DNA of 40,719 bases from Desulfobacterales bacterium. GTDB lineage: Bacteria > Desulfobacterota > Desulfobacteria > Desulfobacterales > SURF-7. The stretch is taken from the NCBI GenBank assembly GCA_028277765.1, contig JANQFQ010000051.1, positions 179,849 through 220,567 of the forward strand, given 5' to 3'. Below the pieces are notes generated by a model. The model was not told the DNA's origin. It saw only the letters and a list, made by a program, of their open reading frames with translations, and did no database searches. Every line of letters begins with the position of its first letter. Position 1 is the first letter of the stretch. The position numbers and the translations under genes were made by a program. Shown one piece after another: positions 7,915 to 16,242 of this stretch.

Positions 7915-9891
7915 ATGAATAAGTATGAGAAAGCCCGTGAACAGGCCGCAAACAATCATGAAGAATTCTGGGGTAACATAGCCGAAGACTGCTTCTGGTT
8001 TAAAAAATGGGACAAGGTTCTTGATGACACAAACAAACCTTTTTACCGCTGGTTTCCTGGCGGAGTTACTAATACATGCTATAATGCGTTGGACCTGCAT
8101 GTTGAAAAAGGCTTTGGTCGTCAGCCAGCGCTGATTTATGACAGCCCTGTTACCGGCGCTAAAAAGCAGTATACCTACCTGGAACTTAGAGACAAGGTCT
8201 CGCTCTTTGCCGGAATCCTGGCAGACATCGGGGTAGTAAAAGGCGACAGGGTAGTGATCTATATGCCAATGGTACCGGAAGCAGTTATCGCCATGCTCGC
8301 CTGTGCCCGTTTAGGCGTGGTCCATTCCGTGGTTTTCGGCGGTTTTGCCGCAAAAGAACTCGCCACCCGTATCAACGACGCAAAACCGAAAGTGATTGTC
8401 TCCGCGTCCTGCGGTATTGAAGTCAACAGGGTCATCCCTTACAAGCCGCTCCTAGACAAGGCGATCGAAATGGCGGATTCAAAGCCGGAACACTGCATCA
8501 TTCTCCAGCGCCCCCAGGAAAGAGCGGAGATGGTTAAAGGGCGAGACCATGACTGGACCTTCTTAATGACGGTTGCCCGACCCCATTCCTGCGTTCCTGT
8601 TGCGTCCACAGATCCCCTTTACATTCTCTATACGTCCGGCACAACCGGTGTTCCTAAAGGTGTAGTGCGGGACAACGGGGGCCACATGGCCGCGCAAAAA
8701 TGGGTTATGAAAGCCGTGTATAATATGGAAAGGGGTGATGTGTTTTGGGCCGCGTCAGACGTGGGATGGGTTGTCGGTCATTCTTACATTGTGTACGGCC
8801 CCCTGCTCAAAGGCTGTACAACACTGTTGTTTGAAGGCAAGCCGGTCAGGACGCCAGATCCAGGCGTGTTCTGGCGGATCATATCCGAATATAAAATAAA
8901 AGCCCTTTCCACAGCCCCCACGGCCTTAAGGGCAATTAAGAGAGAAGATCCTGCTGCAGCCTACGCGGAAAAATACGATCTTTCCTGCCTAAAAGCGATT
9001 TTTCTTGCAGGTGAAAGATCTGATCCTGATACTATAAAATGGGCTGAAAAACATTTCAACGTCCCTATCGTGGATCACTGGTGGCAGACAGAATCAGGAT
9101 GGGCCATTGCATCAAGTTGTCTCGGTCTTCACCAGTTCCCCATAAAACCCGGTTCGCCAACAAAGGCTGCGCCAGGATGGGATGTCCAGGTACTGGATAA
9201 TCAAGGAAACCAGGTGGCTGCCGGGGAGACAGGCACACTAGCCATAAAACTCCCTCTCCCTCCAGGATCGCTCCCCACTTTGTGGAAAAATGAAGAAGGA
9301 TACATTAAATCATACCTCAGCACCTATGAAGGCTACTACAATACAGGGGATGCTGGCTATATTGATGAAGATGGCTACGTTTACGTCATGTCTCGGACAG
9401 ATGACATCATCAATGTTGCCGGCCACAGGCTCTCTACCGGCGGCATGGAGGAAGTCCTGGCAAATCATCCTGATGTTGCAGAATGCGCTGTCCTTGGTGT
9501 TGCAGACAAGCTCAAAGGCCAGGTCCCCATCGGTTTTCTGGTTCTCAAAGACGGTACGAACAAGGACCATGACGAGATCATAAAAGAGACCGTACAGATG
9601 GTCAGGAACACCATCGGCCCGGTAGCGGCATTTAAGAAAGCCGTAATCGTGAACATGCTCCCTAAGACCCGTTCAGGAAAAATCTTAAGGGGGATCATAC
9701 AGAAGATAGCGGAAAACAGGGATTATAACATGCCGGCAACCATCGATAATCCTGAAGCGCTTAAAGAGATCGGCAAAGCAGTTAAAACAATCGGATATGG
9801 AGAAAGCTCGGTTGTACCTATGAAGAAGAAACTTCACGAAGAAACTGAAAACAAGGCAGCAGATAAAGAAGCCGTTATAAATGCCGCTTGA
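7915..9891 (+). CDS. prpE: Propionate/acetate-CoA ligase (AMP-forming)
   Basis: This ANL-superfamily enzyme activates a short-chain fatty acid to its acyl-CoA via an acyl-adenylate in the cytosol. The 658-residue product has the phosphate-binding loop LYILYTSGTTGVPKGVVRD, the A5-type motif VDHWWQTESGWAI, GYYNTGDAGYIDEDGY, the hinge SRTDDIINVAGHRLS, and the C-terminal LPKTRSGKILRG with the catalytic, acetylatable lysine at K589. DHWWQTESGW is typical of PrpE/ACSS3-type propionyl-CoA synthetases rather than of Acs, so propionate is the favoured substrate. Acetate cannot be excluded. The last 30 or so residues (charged tail, KKKLHEETENKAADKEA) extend beyond the usual end. GGAGA before the ATG supports the start. 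Sigma-54 control by the upstream regulator is inferred. Confidence 0.88.
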   Translation: MNKYEKAREQAANNHEEFWGNIAEDCFWFKKWDKVLDDTNKPFYRWFPGGVTNTCYNALDLHVEKGFGRQPALIYDSPVTGAKKQYTYLELRDKVSLFAGILADIGVVKGDRVVIYMPMVPEAVIAMLACARLGVVHSVVFGGFAAKELATRINDAKPKVIVSASCGIEVNRVIPYKPLLDKAIEMADSKPEHCIILQRPQERAEMVKGRDHDWTFLMTVARPHSCVPVASTDPLYILYTSGTTGVPKGVVRDNGGHMAAQKWVMKAVYNMERGDVFWAASDVGWVVGHSYIVYGPLLKGCTTLLFEGKPVRTPDPGVFWRIISEYKIKALSTAPTALRAIKREDPAAAYAEKYDLSCLKAIFLAGERSDPDTIKWAEKHFNVPIVDHWWQTESGWAIASSCLGLHQFPIKPGSPTKAAPGWDVQVLDNQGNQVAAGETGTLAIKLPLPPGSLPTLWKNEEGYIKSYLSTYEGYYNTGDAGYIDEDGYVYVMSRTDDIINVAGHRLSTGGMEEVLANHPDVAECAVLGVADKLKGQVPIGFLVLKDGTNKDHDEIIKETVQMVRNTIGPVAAFKKAVIVNMLPKTRSGKILRGIIQKIAENRDYNMPATIDNPEALKEIGKAVKTIGYGESSVVPMKKKLHEETENKAADKEAVINAA

Positions 9892-9925
9892 TATTTAAGC
9901 GGAAGCACACGTCCCCACCACAACA

Positions 9926-9973
9926 AAGGCCGCGTCGATTTACAGAATCATCATGATTTCCAGACGCGGCCTT
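9926..9973 (+). terminator. Stem-loop after the acyl-CoA ligase gene
   Basis: AAGGCCGCGTC (9926-9936) pairs perfectly with GACGCGGCCTT (9963-9973) across a 26-base loop, 34 bases after the stop codon. The stem is strong, but there is no T-run on either strand. It may be a weak or factor-assisted terminator or an mRNA 3' stabiliser. Confidence 0.45.
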
Positions 9974-10397
9974 CCTACCTCAAAGGAAGCAGCTATAGTC
10001 GCATCATTTAGGATTACATTTGTAAAAAGGTTTCTTTTTTGTTATTGAGATTCAATGAACTCTGGATGCCAGTTGACAAGAGAATTTTATTTTCGAAAAA
10101 TATCAGCAAATTACTTGTAATTGAGAATTATATTTACTGTAGTACGCCATCTTAAAATTATCGGAGAGGATTGCAGGGACGCAATGAAAAGAATAATAAA
10201 CAAAAGATTATACAATTCAGGCCTAAAAATAAGAATACCTCACATACAAATAAAGCTCTATTTTTGGACTCAGTTGTCATTGATTTTTTCATTATTTTGG
10301 TCTGTTCATCAGTTTTATATACCAGAACCTTCATGAACATAGGTTAACCTTTTAAATAGTCAATCTGAAGACTTGTTTCAGAAATAAAGATATCATT
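9974..10397. other. Intergenic stretch without a recognised feature
   Basis: A 424-base A/T-rich gap lies between the ligase stem-loop and the receiver gene. A frame of 50-71 codons ending at 10336 has no family resemblance and a biased AT-rich composition, and I do not call it. I see no convincing riboswitch or tRNA. The receiver gene start at 10398 has no strong Shine-Dalgarno site. Confidence 0.5.
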
Positions 10398-10790
10398 ATG
10401 GCCACCATCCTTATTATTGAAGATGAAATAGTCTCGAGAACGTTGATAAAAAAATACCTTAAAAAGGCTGGTTATGATACCATTGAAGCCACAAATGGTG
10501 CTGAGGCAATAAAACTATTTGCTACGGAACATATTGATCTTGTGATCACAGATATATTTATGCCGGAAATGGATGGTTTGGAATTTATTAGAGAGCTAAA
10601 AACTAGTGCCCCTGAGATAAAAGTTATTGCCATGTCAGCAGGTGGCATAACAAATCAACCTGAAGTTTATGTGCAAAGTGCAATAGCTCACGGGGCCTTC
10701 CGGGGGTTATTAAAACCAATTAATGTTCCAGAACTGATTAATACTGTTGAGGAAGCTTTAGGATCGCCCAGCAAAAAGAATAGAGAGTAG
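10398..10790 (+). CDS. Stand-alone response-regulator receiver protein (CheY-like)
   Basis: A 130-residue single receiver domain. The acidic pair is E8/D9, the phospho-acceptor is D52 in LVITDIFMPEMDG, S80 is in the Thr/Ser switch position (IAMSAGG) and K106 is the conserved lysine (LLKPINV). There is no output domain and no kinase gene beside it, so it must act by protein interaction with an unknown histidine kinase or target. It is flanked by long non-coding gaps and followed by a strong terminator, which indicates a monocistronic unit. A chemotaxis role is possible but not supported by context. Confidence 0.92.
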   Translation: MATILIIEDEIVSRTLIKKYLKKAGYDTIEATNGAEAIKLFATEHIDLVITDIFMPEMDGLEFIRELKTSAPEIKVIAMSAGGITNQPEVYVQSAIAHGAFRGLLKPINVPELINTVEEALGSPSKKNRE

Positions 10791-10830
10791 CGCTGGGAGC
10801 AGGGAGAAAAAGGTTAATATCAGATTCCCC

Positions 10831-10858
10831 TTGACATCTTCAACTGTTTGTTTTAATT
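10831..10858 (+). promoter_or_regulatory. Putative sigma-70 promoter upstream of pabA leader
   Basis: TTGACA at 10831-10836 is followed at 16 bases by TTAATT (10853-10858). If used, transcription begins near 10865 and the transcript passes through the 10921-10951 terminator hairpin before reaching pabA, so the hairpin would be in the leader. The -10 match is weak. Confidence 0.35.
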
Positions 10859-10920
10859 GAAAAATAAATACTTGGCCCGATTTTCATGGGCTGACATCAT
10901 GAGTTATGAAACAGGCGAAA

Positions 10921-10951
10921 GCCACCCAGACTCTGTTTGGGTGGCTTTTTT
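10921..10951 (+). terminator. Rho-independent terminator (possible attenuator of pabA)
   Basis: GCCACCCA (10921-10928) pairs perfectly with TGGGTGGC (10938-10945) and is followed by six T residues. It stands 130 bases after the receiver gene and only 17 bases before the pabA start. It ends the receiver transcript, or works as an attenuator if the promoter near 10831 is real. GGGCT at 10888-10892 could pair with the AGCC of the stem as an antiterminator. Confidence 0.85.
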
Positions 10952-10968
10952 AATTGAGGCGCGACATT

Positions 10969-11571
10969 TTGCTTAAACTCCTGGTAATAGACAATTACGA
11001 TTCTTTTACATATAACCTGGTACAGATGTTCCTTCACTATGATCTTGAGATTGAGGTGTATAGAAGTGACGCAATATCCTTACAGCATATCGAGAACGCT
11101 GAGCCAGATTACGCCCTTATAAGCCCCGGCCCCAAAGACCCGTCACACACAGGAGTATCCATTCCGCTGATTAAAACATTTTACAAAAAAATTCCGATTT
11201 TAGGTGTATGTCTGGGCATGCAGTGCATTAACGAAGCTTTTGGAGGAAAAACCGTACGCGCGCCAGTACCCATGCATGGGAAGACCAGCCCTGTAATCCA
11301 TAAGGGGGAATCTGTTTTTAAAGATCTCCCCGCCCCTTTACAAGCTGCAAGATACCATTCCTTAATGACAGTGCCAAAAGGGGATGAACTCATGATGACT
11401 GCTGAAAGTGATGACGGAGTAATCATGGGCCTGTGTCATCCTGAATATCCACTACACGGTGTTCAGTTTCATCCTGAAAGCTTTATGACAGAAAACGGTT
11501 TTCTCATGATAGAAAATTTTCTAAGGTTAGGCCCGCTCAGGGATATTAAACATGTGGAAGGATGGAAATAA
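10969..11571 (+). CDS. pabA: Aminodeoxychorismate synthase glutaminase subunit
   Basis: This class I glutamine amidotransferase supplies ammonia to PabB for 4-amino-4-deoxychorismate, the folate precursor. The 200-residue product has LLVIDNYDSFTYNLVQ at the N-terminus, the nucleophile C81 in ILGVCLGMQCI, and HGVQFHPESF with the catalytic His and Glu. The chosen start is TTG at 10969, giving MLKLLVIDNYDSF as in the family, with GAGG at 10956-10959. An upstream TTG at 10954 would add five unlikely residues. It could equally serve TrpE in some organisms, but the following gene is a PabB-PabC fusion, so folate is the favoured pathway. Confidence 0.9.
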   Translation: MLKLLVIDNYDSFTYNLVQMFLHYDLEIEVYRSDAISLQHIENAEPDYALISPGPKDPSHTGVSIPLIKTFYKKIPILGVCLGMQCINEAFGGKTVRAPVPMHGKTSPVIHKGESVFKDLPAPLQAARYHSLMTVPKGDELMMTAESDDGVIMGLCHPEYPLHGVQFHPESFMTENGFLMIENFLRLGPLRDIKHVEGWK

Positions 11572-11637
11572 AAACTGATTGTTAAGTTGGTTTCGTTGGT
11601 TTTATTGGTTGCATTGGTTAAAAATTAAAAACAAGCT

Positions 11638-13881
11638 ATGACAATAAATATACATAAAAAAACCGGGTTTATCAAAAAGGTACATATTGAAGATTTTATG
11701 ATGGAGGAGTCTTTTGTCGATTTTACTTCACGGTTCGCATCCATGCCGGGAACGGTTGCCCTGGTAAGTGGCGGTGATCTTGACTGCGCAGGATTTAATA
11801 TACTGGCTACCCTCCCATGGCTGATTTTTAAAGCAAAAGGGAGAAATATAACCTTAACATCAGGGGAACATACCAATTCATTTGAAGCAGGTCCCTTTGA
11901 CACAATAAAAAAGCTAATCACAGCCTATCGCTTAGACAGTATTGATTTTCCCGGGCCTGTAGCTTCTGGTCTCTTTGGTTATCTCTCCTATGATCTTAAG
12001 GATCACCTGGAAAATCTACCTAGAACATCCATTGATGATATGAACCTGCCCCAGGCTGTCTTGTTTGTCCCCTCTGTCATTGTTCTCCAAGACAGAAAGA
12101 GCAAAAGGACCTGTCTCTGCATACCGGAAAGAAACATCAAAGGAAAAAGCTCCCTTGAAAAAATAAAAAAAAACTTTGAGAATCTGTTAAACCAGGCGCC
12201 TAACAAAGGGCATTATTCAGTGGATGCGACCGGGCTTAGATCTGCCTTTACAAAAGATGGTTATATGGAAGCTGTCAGAGCAATAAAGGATTACATCACG
12301 TCCGGCCACGTCTATCAGGTAAACATGTCCCAGCGGTTTGAAACCGGTTTTAAGGGTGATCCGTTTTCTCTTTTTAAAACCCTGTTTAACAAAAATCCCG
12401 CCCCTTTTTTCGCCTATATAAATGCCGGGGATCACCAGGTTGTTTCCACGTCACCAGAGCGGTTCATCCAGAGGATTGGCCCTGATGTTGAAACCCGTCC
12501 CATAAAAGGAACCCGTCCAAGAGGCCAGACGGTTCAAGAAGATCAGCAGAACCAGGATAAACTCCTGCAAAGTAGGAAAGACAGCGCCGAACTTTCAATG
12601 ATCGTCGATCTTCTTAGAAATGATCTTGGGAAAGTCTGCGAAGGTGGATCGGTCTGCGTGGCTGAGCATAAACGGCTGGAAGCATATGAAAATGTTTATC
12701 ACCTTATCTCTATTATTAAGGGCCGCCTAGCAAGGGGAAAGGATTCCATTGACCTCATCAGGGCAACCTTTCCAGGCGGATCTATAACTGGGTGCCCTAA
12801 AATCAGGTCCATGGAGATCATTGATGAACTTGAGCCGGTTCGTAGACATCTCTATACAGGCGCTATTGGTTATATCAGTTTTCATGACACTATGGATCTC
12901 TCCATTGCGATCCGCACAGCCATTATATATAAAGACAAGCTTGTTTTTTCCGTGGGCGGCGGCGTGGTTTTTGATTCAGACCCATTGGAAGAATATGAGG
13001 AAACCCTTCACAAAGGGAGAACATTGATGGACACGTTTAAAACACAAATGGCAGATATTAACTCAGAACAATACGTCTGGATAAACGGCTCGATCAAATC
13101 TGCGGATGAAGCGGCTGTTCCGATCATGAACCAGGGCTTTCAATATGGTTTTGGTTTTTTTGAAACCATAAGGGCGGACAAGGGACATCCATTTTTTCTA
13201 AAGGAACATATTGAGCGGTTTTATACTTCCTGGGAAGCACTTTTTAAAGAACCACCTCCTGATTTGACCTGGGAGGATATCATCAGGCAGGTATTGACCA
13301 AAAACTGTCTGCTGGAACAGACTGCGGCTGTAAAAATTATGGTTACAAAGGGGAGCAGAGAAGAACCGCCTTATGATCATACCTTTGTCGTAACAGCAAG
13401 GTCATATATCCACCGTCTGGAGGGCCTGGACAAAAAAGGGATAGACCTCGCCACCTATCCTGAGCCGAGACAGACTCCTCTGGCAGACCATAAAACTATG
13501 AATTACCTATATTATTTTCTTGCTGGGAAATGGGCTAAGGAAAACAACGCGGACGAAGCCCTGATCCTGAACCCTGACAAAACAATTTCTGAAACAAACA
13601 CCGCGAACATCATGCTGATAAACGGGAAAACAGTTTTAAAACCAGTATCTGATCATGTGCTGCCCGGGGTAATGGAAAAAGCTTTTTCTAAAGTTCTTGA
13701 TGAATGGGGCTATCAAATAGAAGCAAAGGAAATAAAGGTTGACGATATATATTCAGCTAAAGACGTGATCCTAACCAATTCACTCATGGGCGCTGTCCCA
13801 GTCGTTAGCCTTGACAACAAAAAACTACAGCCAAATTCAAATTTATGGGAGAAGCTGAACAAAGAGGTATTTAAGGGTTAA
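11638..13881 (+). CDS. pabBC: Fused aminodeoxychorismate synthase component I and aminodeoxychorismate lyase
   Basis: This is a 747-residue two-enzyme fusion for 4-aminobenzoate. Residues of about 40-475 are PabB: the chorismate-binding core contains RPIKGTRPRG with Lys290, and FPGGSITGCPKIRSMEIIDE. Lysine in PIKGT is characteristic of aminodeoxychorismate synthase; anthranilate synthase has Ala there. Residues of about 478-747 are PabC, a fold-type IV PLP lyase, with VWINGSIKSADEA, the PLP lysine in DHKTMNYLYY (K619), and ISETNTANIML. The fusion lets one chain convert chorismate plus ammonia to PABA, with pabA 66 bases upstream. There is no Shine-Dalgarno site before ATG 11638; starts at 11698 or 11701, closer to the conserved region, remain possible. 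Confidence 0.92.
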   Translation: MTINIHKKTGFIKKVHIEDFMMEESFVDFTSRFASMPGTVALVSGGDLDCAGFNILATLPWLIFKAKGRNITLTSGEHTNSFEAGPFDTIKKLITAYRLDSIDFPGPVASGLFGYLSYDLKDHLENLPRTSIDDMNLPQAVLFVPSVIVLQDRKSKRTCLCIPERNIKGKSSLEKIKKNFENLLNQAPNKGHYSVDATGLRSAFTKDGYMEAVRAIKDYITSGHVYQVNMSQRFETGFKGDPFSLFKTLFNKNPAPFFAYINAGDHQVVSTSPERFIQRIGPDVETRPIKGTRPRGQTVQEDQQNQDKLLQSRKDSAELSMIVDLLRNDLGKVCEGGSVCVAEHKRLEAYENVYHLISIIKGRLARGKDSIDLIRATFPGGSITGCPKIRSMEIIDELEPVRRHLYTGAIGYISFHDTMDLSIAIRTAIIYKDKLVFSVGGGVVFDSDPLEEYEETLHKGRTLMDTFKTQMADINSEQYVWINGSIKSADEAAVPIMNQGFQYGFGFFETIRADKGHPFFLKEHIERFYTSWEALFKEPPPDLTWEDIIRQVLTKNCLLEQTAAVKIMVTKGSREEPPYDHTFVVTARSYIHRLEGLDKKGIDLATYPEPRQTPLADHKTMNYLYYFLAGKWAKENNADEALILNPDKTISETNTANIMLINGKTVLKPVSDHVLPGVMEKAFSKVLDEWGYQIEAKEIKVDDIYSAKDVILTNSLMGAVPVVSLDNKKLQPNSNLWEKLNKEVFKG

Positions 13882-13942
13882 GGGATTAAAAATTCAGAAC
13901 GGGAAACTTAGAGCAAAGAGAGAAAAATCCTTGACCATCCTT

Positions 13943-14016
13943 TCCTTTGCGCCTTAGTGTCTTTGCGTGAGAACAAAACATCCGTGCAAATTCGTGGCAT
14001 TCGTGGCAAAAAATCT
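13943..14016. repeat. Nonamer-period intergenic repeats
   Basis: Two 9-base-period tracts sit between pabBC and the next gene. One is CTTTGCGCC-TTAGTGTCT-TTGCGTGAG (13946-13972), related to CTTAGCGTCTTTGCGAGAG at 1771-1789. The other is a TTCGTGGCA-TTCGTGGCA tract (about 13991-14008). A partial inverted copy of the 4200 family, CGGATTTCGTGCTTCGGATT, follows near 14061. All precede the GGAGG of the gene at 14100. Confidence 0.65.
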
Positions 14017-14099
14017 TGCAGTAAATTCTCCAGATGATACACTTTTAGAGTTTTTAAATCGGATTTCGTGCTTCGGATTTTTGAATAACGGAGGTAACG

Positions 14100-15818
14100 A
14101 TGAAAAAGATACTCGCTTTTTGCATATCGCTGTTGTTGGTAACAACAGTCTCGGCTTTTGCTGAAAACTATCTGTTAAACGGCGGCCAGGAATCTGAAAT
14201 AAAGTATCAGCTTGAGCAGACACTTGAGCCAGCGGCAGGTACACGAAAACTGATTTTAAACTATGTTGTTCCCACCTCATTTACTTCTTCCACATATAAC
14301 CAGCGAATCACAAATCTGAATTTTTCATTCAACCCACAGCCAACAGAAAGAAAAGAAAGAAATGACACCCGCGGTAATAAAGTTATTGAAGTGGTCTGGA
14401 AGCCGCCCTTAAGACCTGTTTCAGCAACCGTAAGCCTTACAGCTAAAAACAGCGTGCGTCTTGACAGTCTTAACACAAACGCACCTTTTCCATTGACTGC
14501 AATCCCAAGTGACGCACAGATTTATCTTAAGGCTACAAAGCAGGTCAGCAGCAATGATCCCCGGATCAGGGCAAAAGCAAAGGAACTGACCGCTTTTTCA
14601 AAAACAGAGTTTGACGCTGTACAGAAAATTTTAACCTGGGTTGTTGATCACATGCATTATGTTCTTACCCCCACAAGCTATGATTCCCTTTATTCTTTTG
14701 AGAGCGGAAAAGGGAACTGCCAGAATTATTCACACCTGACAGCAGCGCTGATGAGGGCCGTGGGTATCCCCGCACGGATAGTAAACGGCGTTACCCTGAA
14801 AGAACCATATGATATAAATACTGGGAACTCGATAATGACCATGAAAATCGCCCAGGGGAGACATTCCTGGATAGAGGTTTTTTTCCCGGACCTCGGCTGG
14901 ACACCGTTTGATCCCCAGATCACAGAACTTTTTGTTAGCAACCGGTTTATTAGAATCGAAGTAGGATTGGACAATGACGAGACAGAAAACGATGGTCTTT
15001 TAAAGTGGACGCGTGTCAAGGGGCAGGAGGGGAGACCCCGGTTTGAAGAAAATATTGCCGCGGCGTTTGTTTCCGACAAAATTAGCTTGAGAGGCACAAA
15101 AATGAAATACGGACCCCGCGGAATGCTCCTTTCTCCGCGCGTTGAAGCTGATTTTACTAAGATCAATGTCATCCCGCTTCCGCCACCACCGCCCCCAATT
15201 CCTGAAGTAAAGCTGAATAAACTTCGGTACGTTGAGCCTTATGTTTTTGGTAACCTGGAGTTTCCGGAAAATATCAACTTTCTGTCTGTCCGGGGCCCGG
15301 CTACGGAAGATGATGAAGGCACCATGAAAATAAAAAAGAACTTCCTTGTTGAAACAGCTGAATATGTAACGACAATGGGAAAGCAGTACGCGCAGACATT
15401 TATACTTAAGAAACCGCTTAAGCTTATGAAAGTCGGGCTTGCCCTTCACAAGTTTGGCGGAGATGGGCAGATGTGGCTGGAACTTTATAAGGACAATAAC
15501 GGTATGCCAGGTGAACTGATTGCCACAAGTGACATGATTGATATTTCTACTATGAAATATTCTGTGGGTTATGCGTGGAAAGACTTTTTCTTTAATAAGT
15601 CCAAAACGATTCTATCTCCGGGTCGTTATTGGATGGCTCTTGGTTTCACCGGAAGCCCGATTATAAACTGGTTCTATTCCTATGGTAAACCGGTAGGGCC
15701 TCAGGATGGTACCCGTTATAAAACCATGTTTGATACAACCTGGAGCCGGAGTCTCTCCTTTGAGTTCAATTACAAAGTAGTAGGGCGGGCAGCTAAATAC
15801 GTATATGTAAATGAATAA
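14100..15818 (+). CDS. Exported transglutaminase-like protein
   Basis: A 572-residue secreted protein. A signal peptide (MKKILAFCISLLLVTTVSAF, cleavage likely after AFA at 21) precedes an N-terminal region of unknown fold. The transglutaminase core at about 165-275 has the papain-like triad Cys207 (GKGNCQNYSHLTAALMRAVG), His255 (QGRHSWIEVFF) and Asp271 (GWTPFDPQ). A proline-rich linker (PLPPPPPPIPEV, about 359-370) leads to a C-terminal beta-rich module of about 170 residues, with a QTFILKKPLKLMKVGLALHK pattern like jelly-roll carbohydrate-binding modules. Bacterial members usually act as proteases or amidases rather than cross-linkers; the substrate is unknown. GGAGG precedes the ATG. Its 3' end overlaps the next gene by eight bases, indicating translational coupling. 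Confidence 0.88.
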   Translation: MKKILAFCISLLLVTTVSAFAENYLLNGGQESEIKYQLEQTLEPAAGTRKLILNYVVPTSFTSSTYNQRITNLNFSFNPQPTERKERNDTRGNKVIEVVWKPPLRPVSATVSLTAKNSVRLDSLNTNAPFPLTAIPSDAQIYLKATKQVSSNDPRIRAKAKELTAFSKTEFDAVQKILTWVVDHMHYVLTPTSYDSLYSFESGKGNCQNYSHLTAALMRAVGIPARIVNGVTLKEPYDINTGNSIMTMKIAQGRHSWIEVFFPDLGWTPFDPQITELFVSNRFIRIEVGLDNDETENDGLLKWTRVKGQEGRPRFEENIAAAFVSDKISLRGTKMKYGPRGMLLSPRVEADFTKINVIPLPPPPPPIPEVKLNKLRYVEPYVFGNLEFPENINFLSVRGPATEDDEGTMKIKKNFLVETAEYVTTMGKQYAQTFILKKPLKLMKVGLALHKFGGDGQMWLELYKDNNGMPGELIATSDMIDISTMKYSVGYAWKDFFFNKSKTILSPGRYWMALGFTGSPIINWFYSYGKPVGPQDGTRYKTMFDTTWSRSLSFEFNYKVVGRAAKYVYVNE

Positions 15819-16242
15819 AAAAACAGATAATCAATTCGACTTTTGGCAAGACCATTCCCTGAATTTTCTAGAAATGGCGCTCCGCACTGACAAAAGAGAA
15901 ATTATTGCACACCCAGACGGTTATGGTAAAAACACAAGGGCGTGTGGAGACAGTGTTGAAATGTTTGTCACCGTCCGTAAAGGCGTCATTAAATATGTCT
16001 CATTTAATACTCGCGGATGTATATATACATGCGCCTGCTCGAATACAGTGGCAACCATGGCTGAAGGGAAAACTATACAGCAGGCCTTTAAAATAACTGC
16101 TGAAAAAGTGATCGCTTTTCTTGAAACCCTCCCTTCCGCGGAAGCGCACTGTGCCAGGCTCGCTGTCGGCAGCTTCCGCAAGGCGCTTAAAGATTTTCTA
16201 AAGACTGAAAAGGAACCATGGAAAAGACTGTATCAGCGGTAG
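15811..16242 (+). CDS. NifU/IscU-type iron-sulfur scaffold-like protein
   Basis: A 143-residue protein with the NifU N-terminal (IscU-like) fold. It shows ACGDSVEMFV with the first ligand Cys and its neighbouring Asp, the GC-x-YTCACSN segment with the second, LPSAEAHCARLAVGSFRKAL with the third, and the usual VxFxxxGC spacing. IscU and NifU hold a transient 2Fe-2S cluster for delivery to apo-proteins. No cysteine desulfurase is adjacent, so this is not the housekeeping isc/nif operon copy. Its start overlaps the transglutaminase gene and its end overlaps the radical SAM gene by 25 bases. It may therefore be dedicated to that [4Fe-4S] enzyme (inference). Confidence 0.85.
   Translation: MNKKTDNQFDFWQDHSLNFLEMALRTDKREIIAHPDGYGKNTRACGDSVEMFVTVRKGVIKYVSFNTRGCIYTCACSNTVATMAEGKTIQQAFKITAEKVIAFLETLPSAEAHCARLAVGSFRKALKDFLKTEKEPWKRLYQR

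Noticed and set aside
10121..10336. 71-codon frame before the receiver gene
   Set aside because: AT-rich composition, no recognisable domain, no good ribosome-binding site; likely chance in a long gap.
13943..14016. CRISPR-like array
   Set aside because: The 9-base periodic tracts have no spacers of constant length and no cas genes are present; they are simple tandem repeats.
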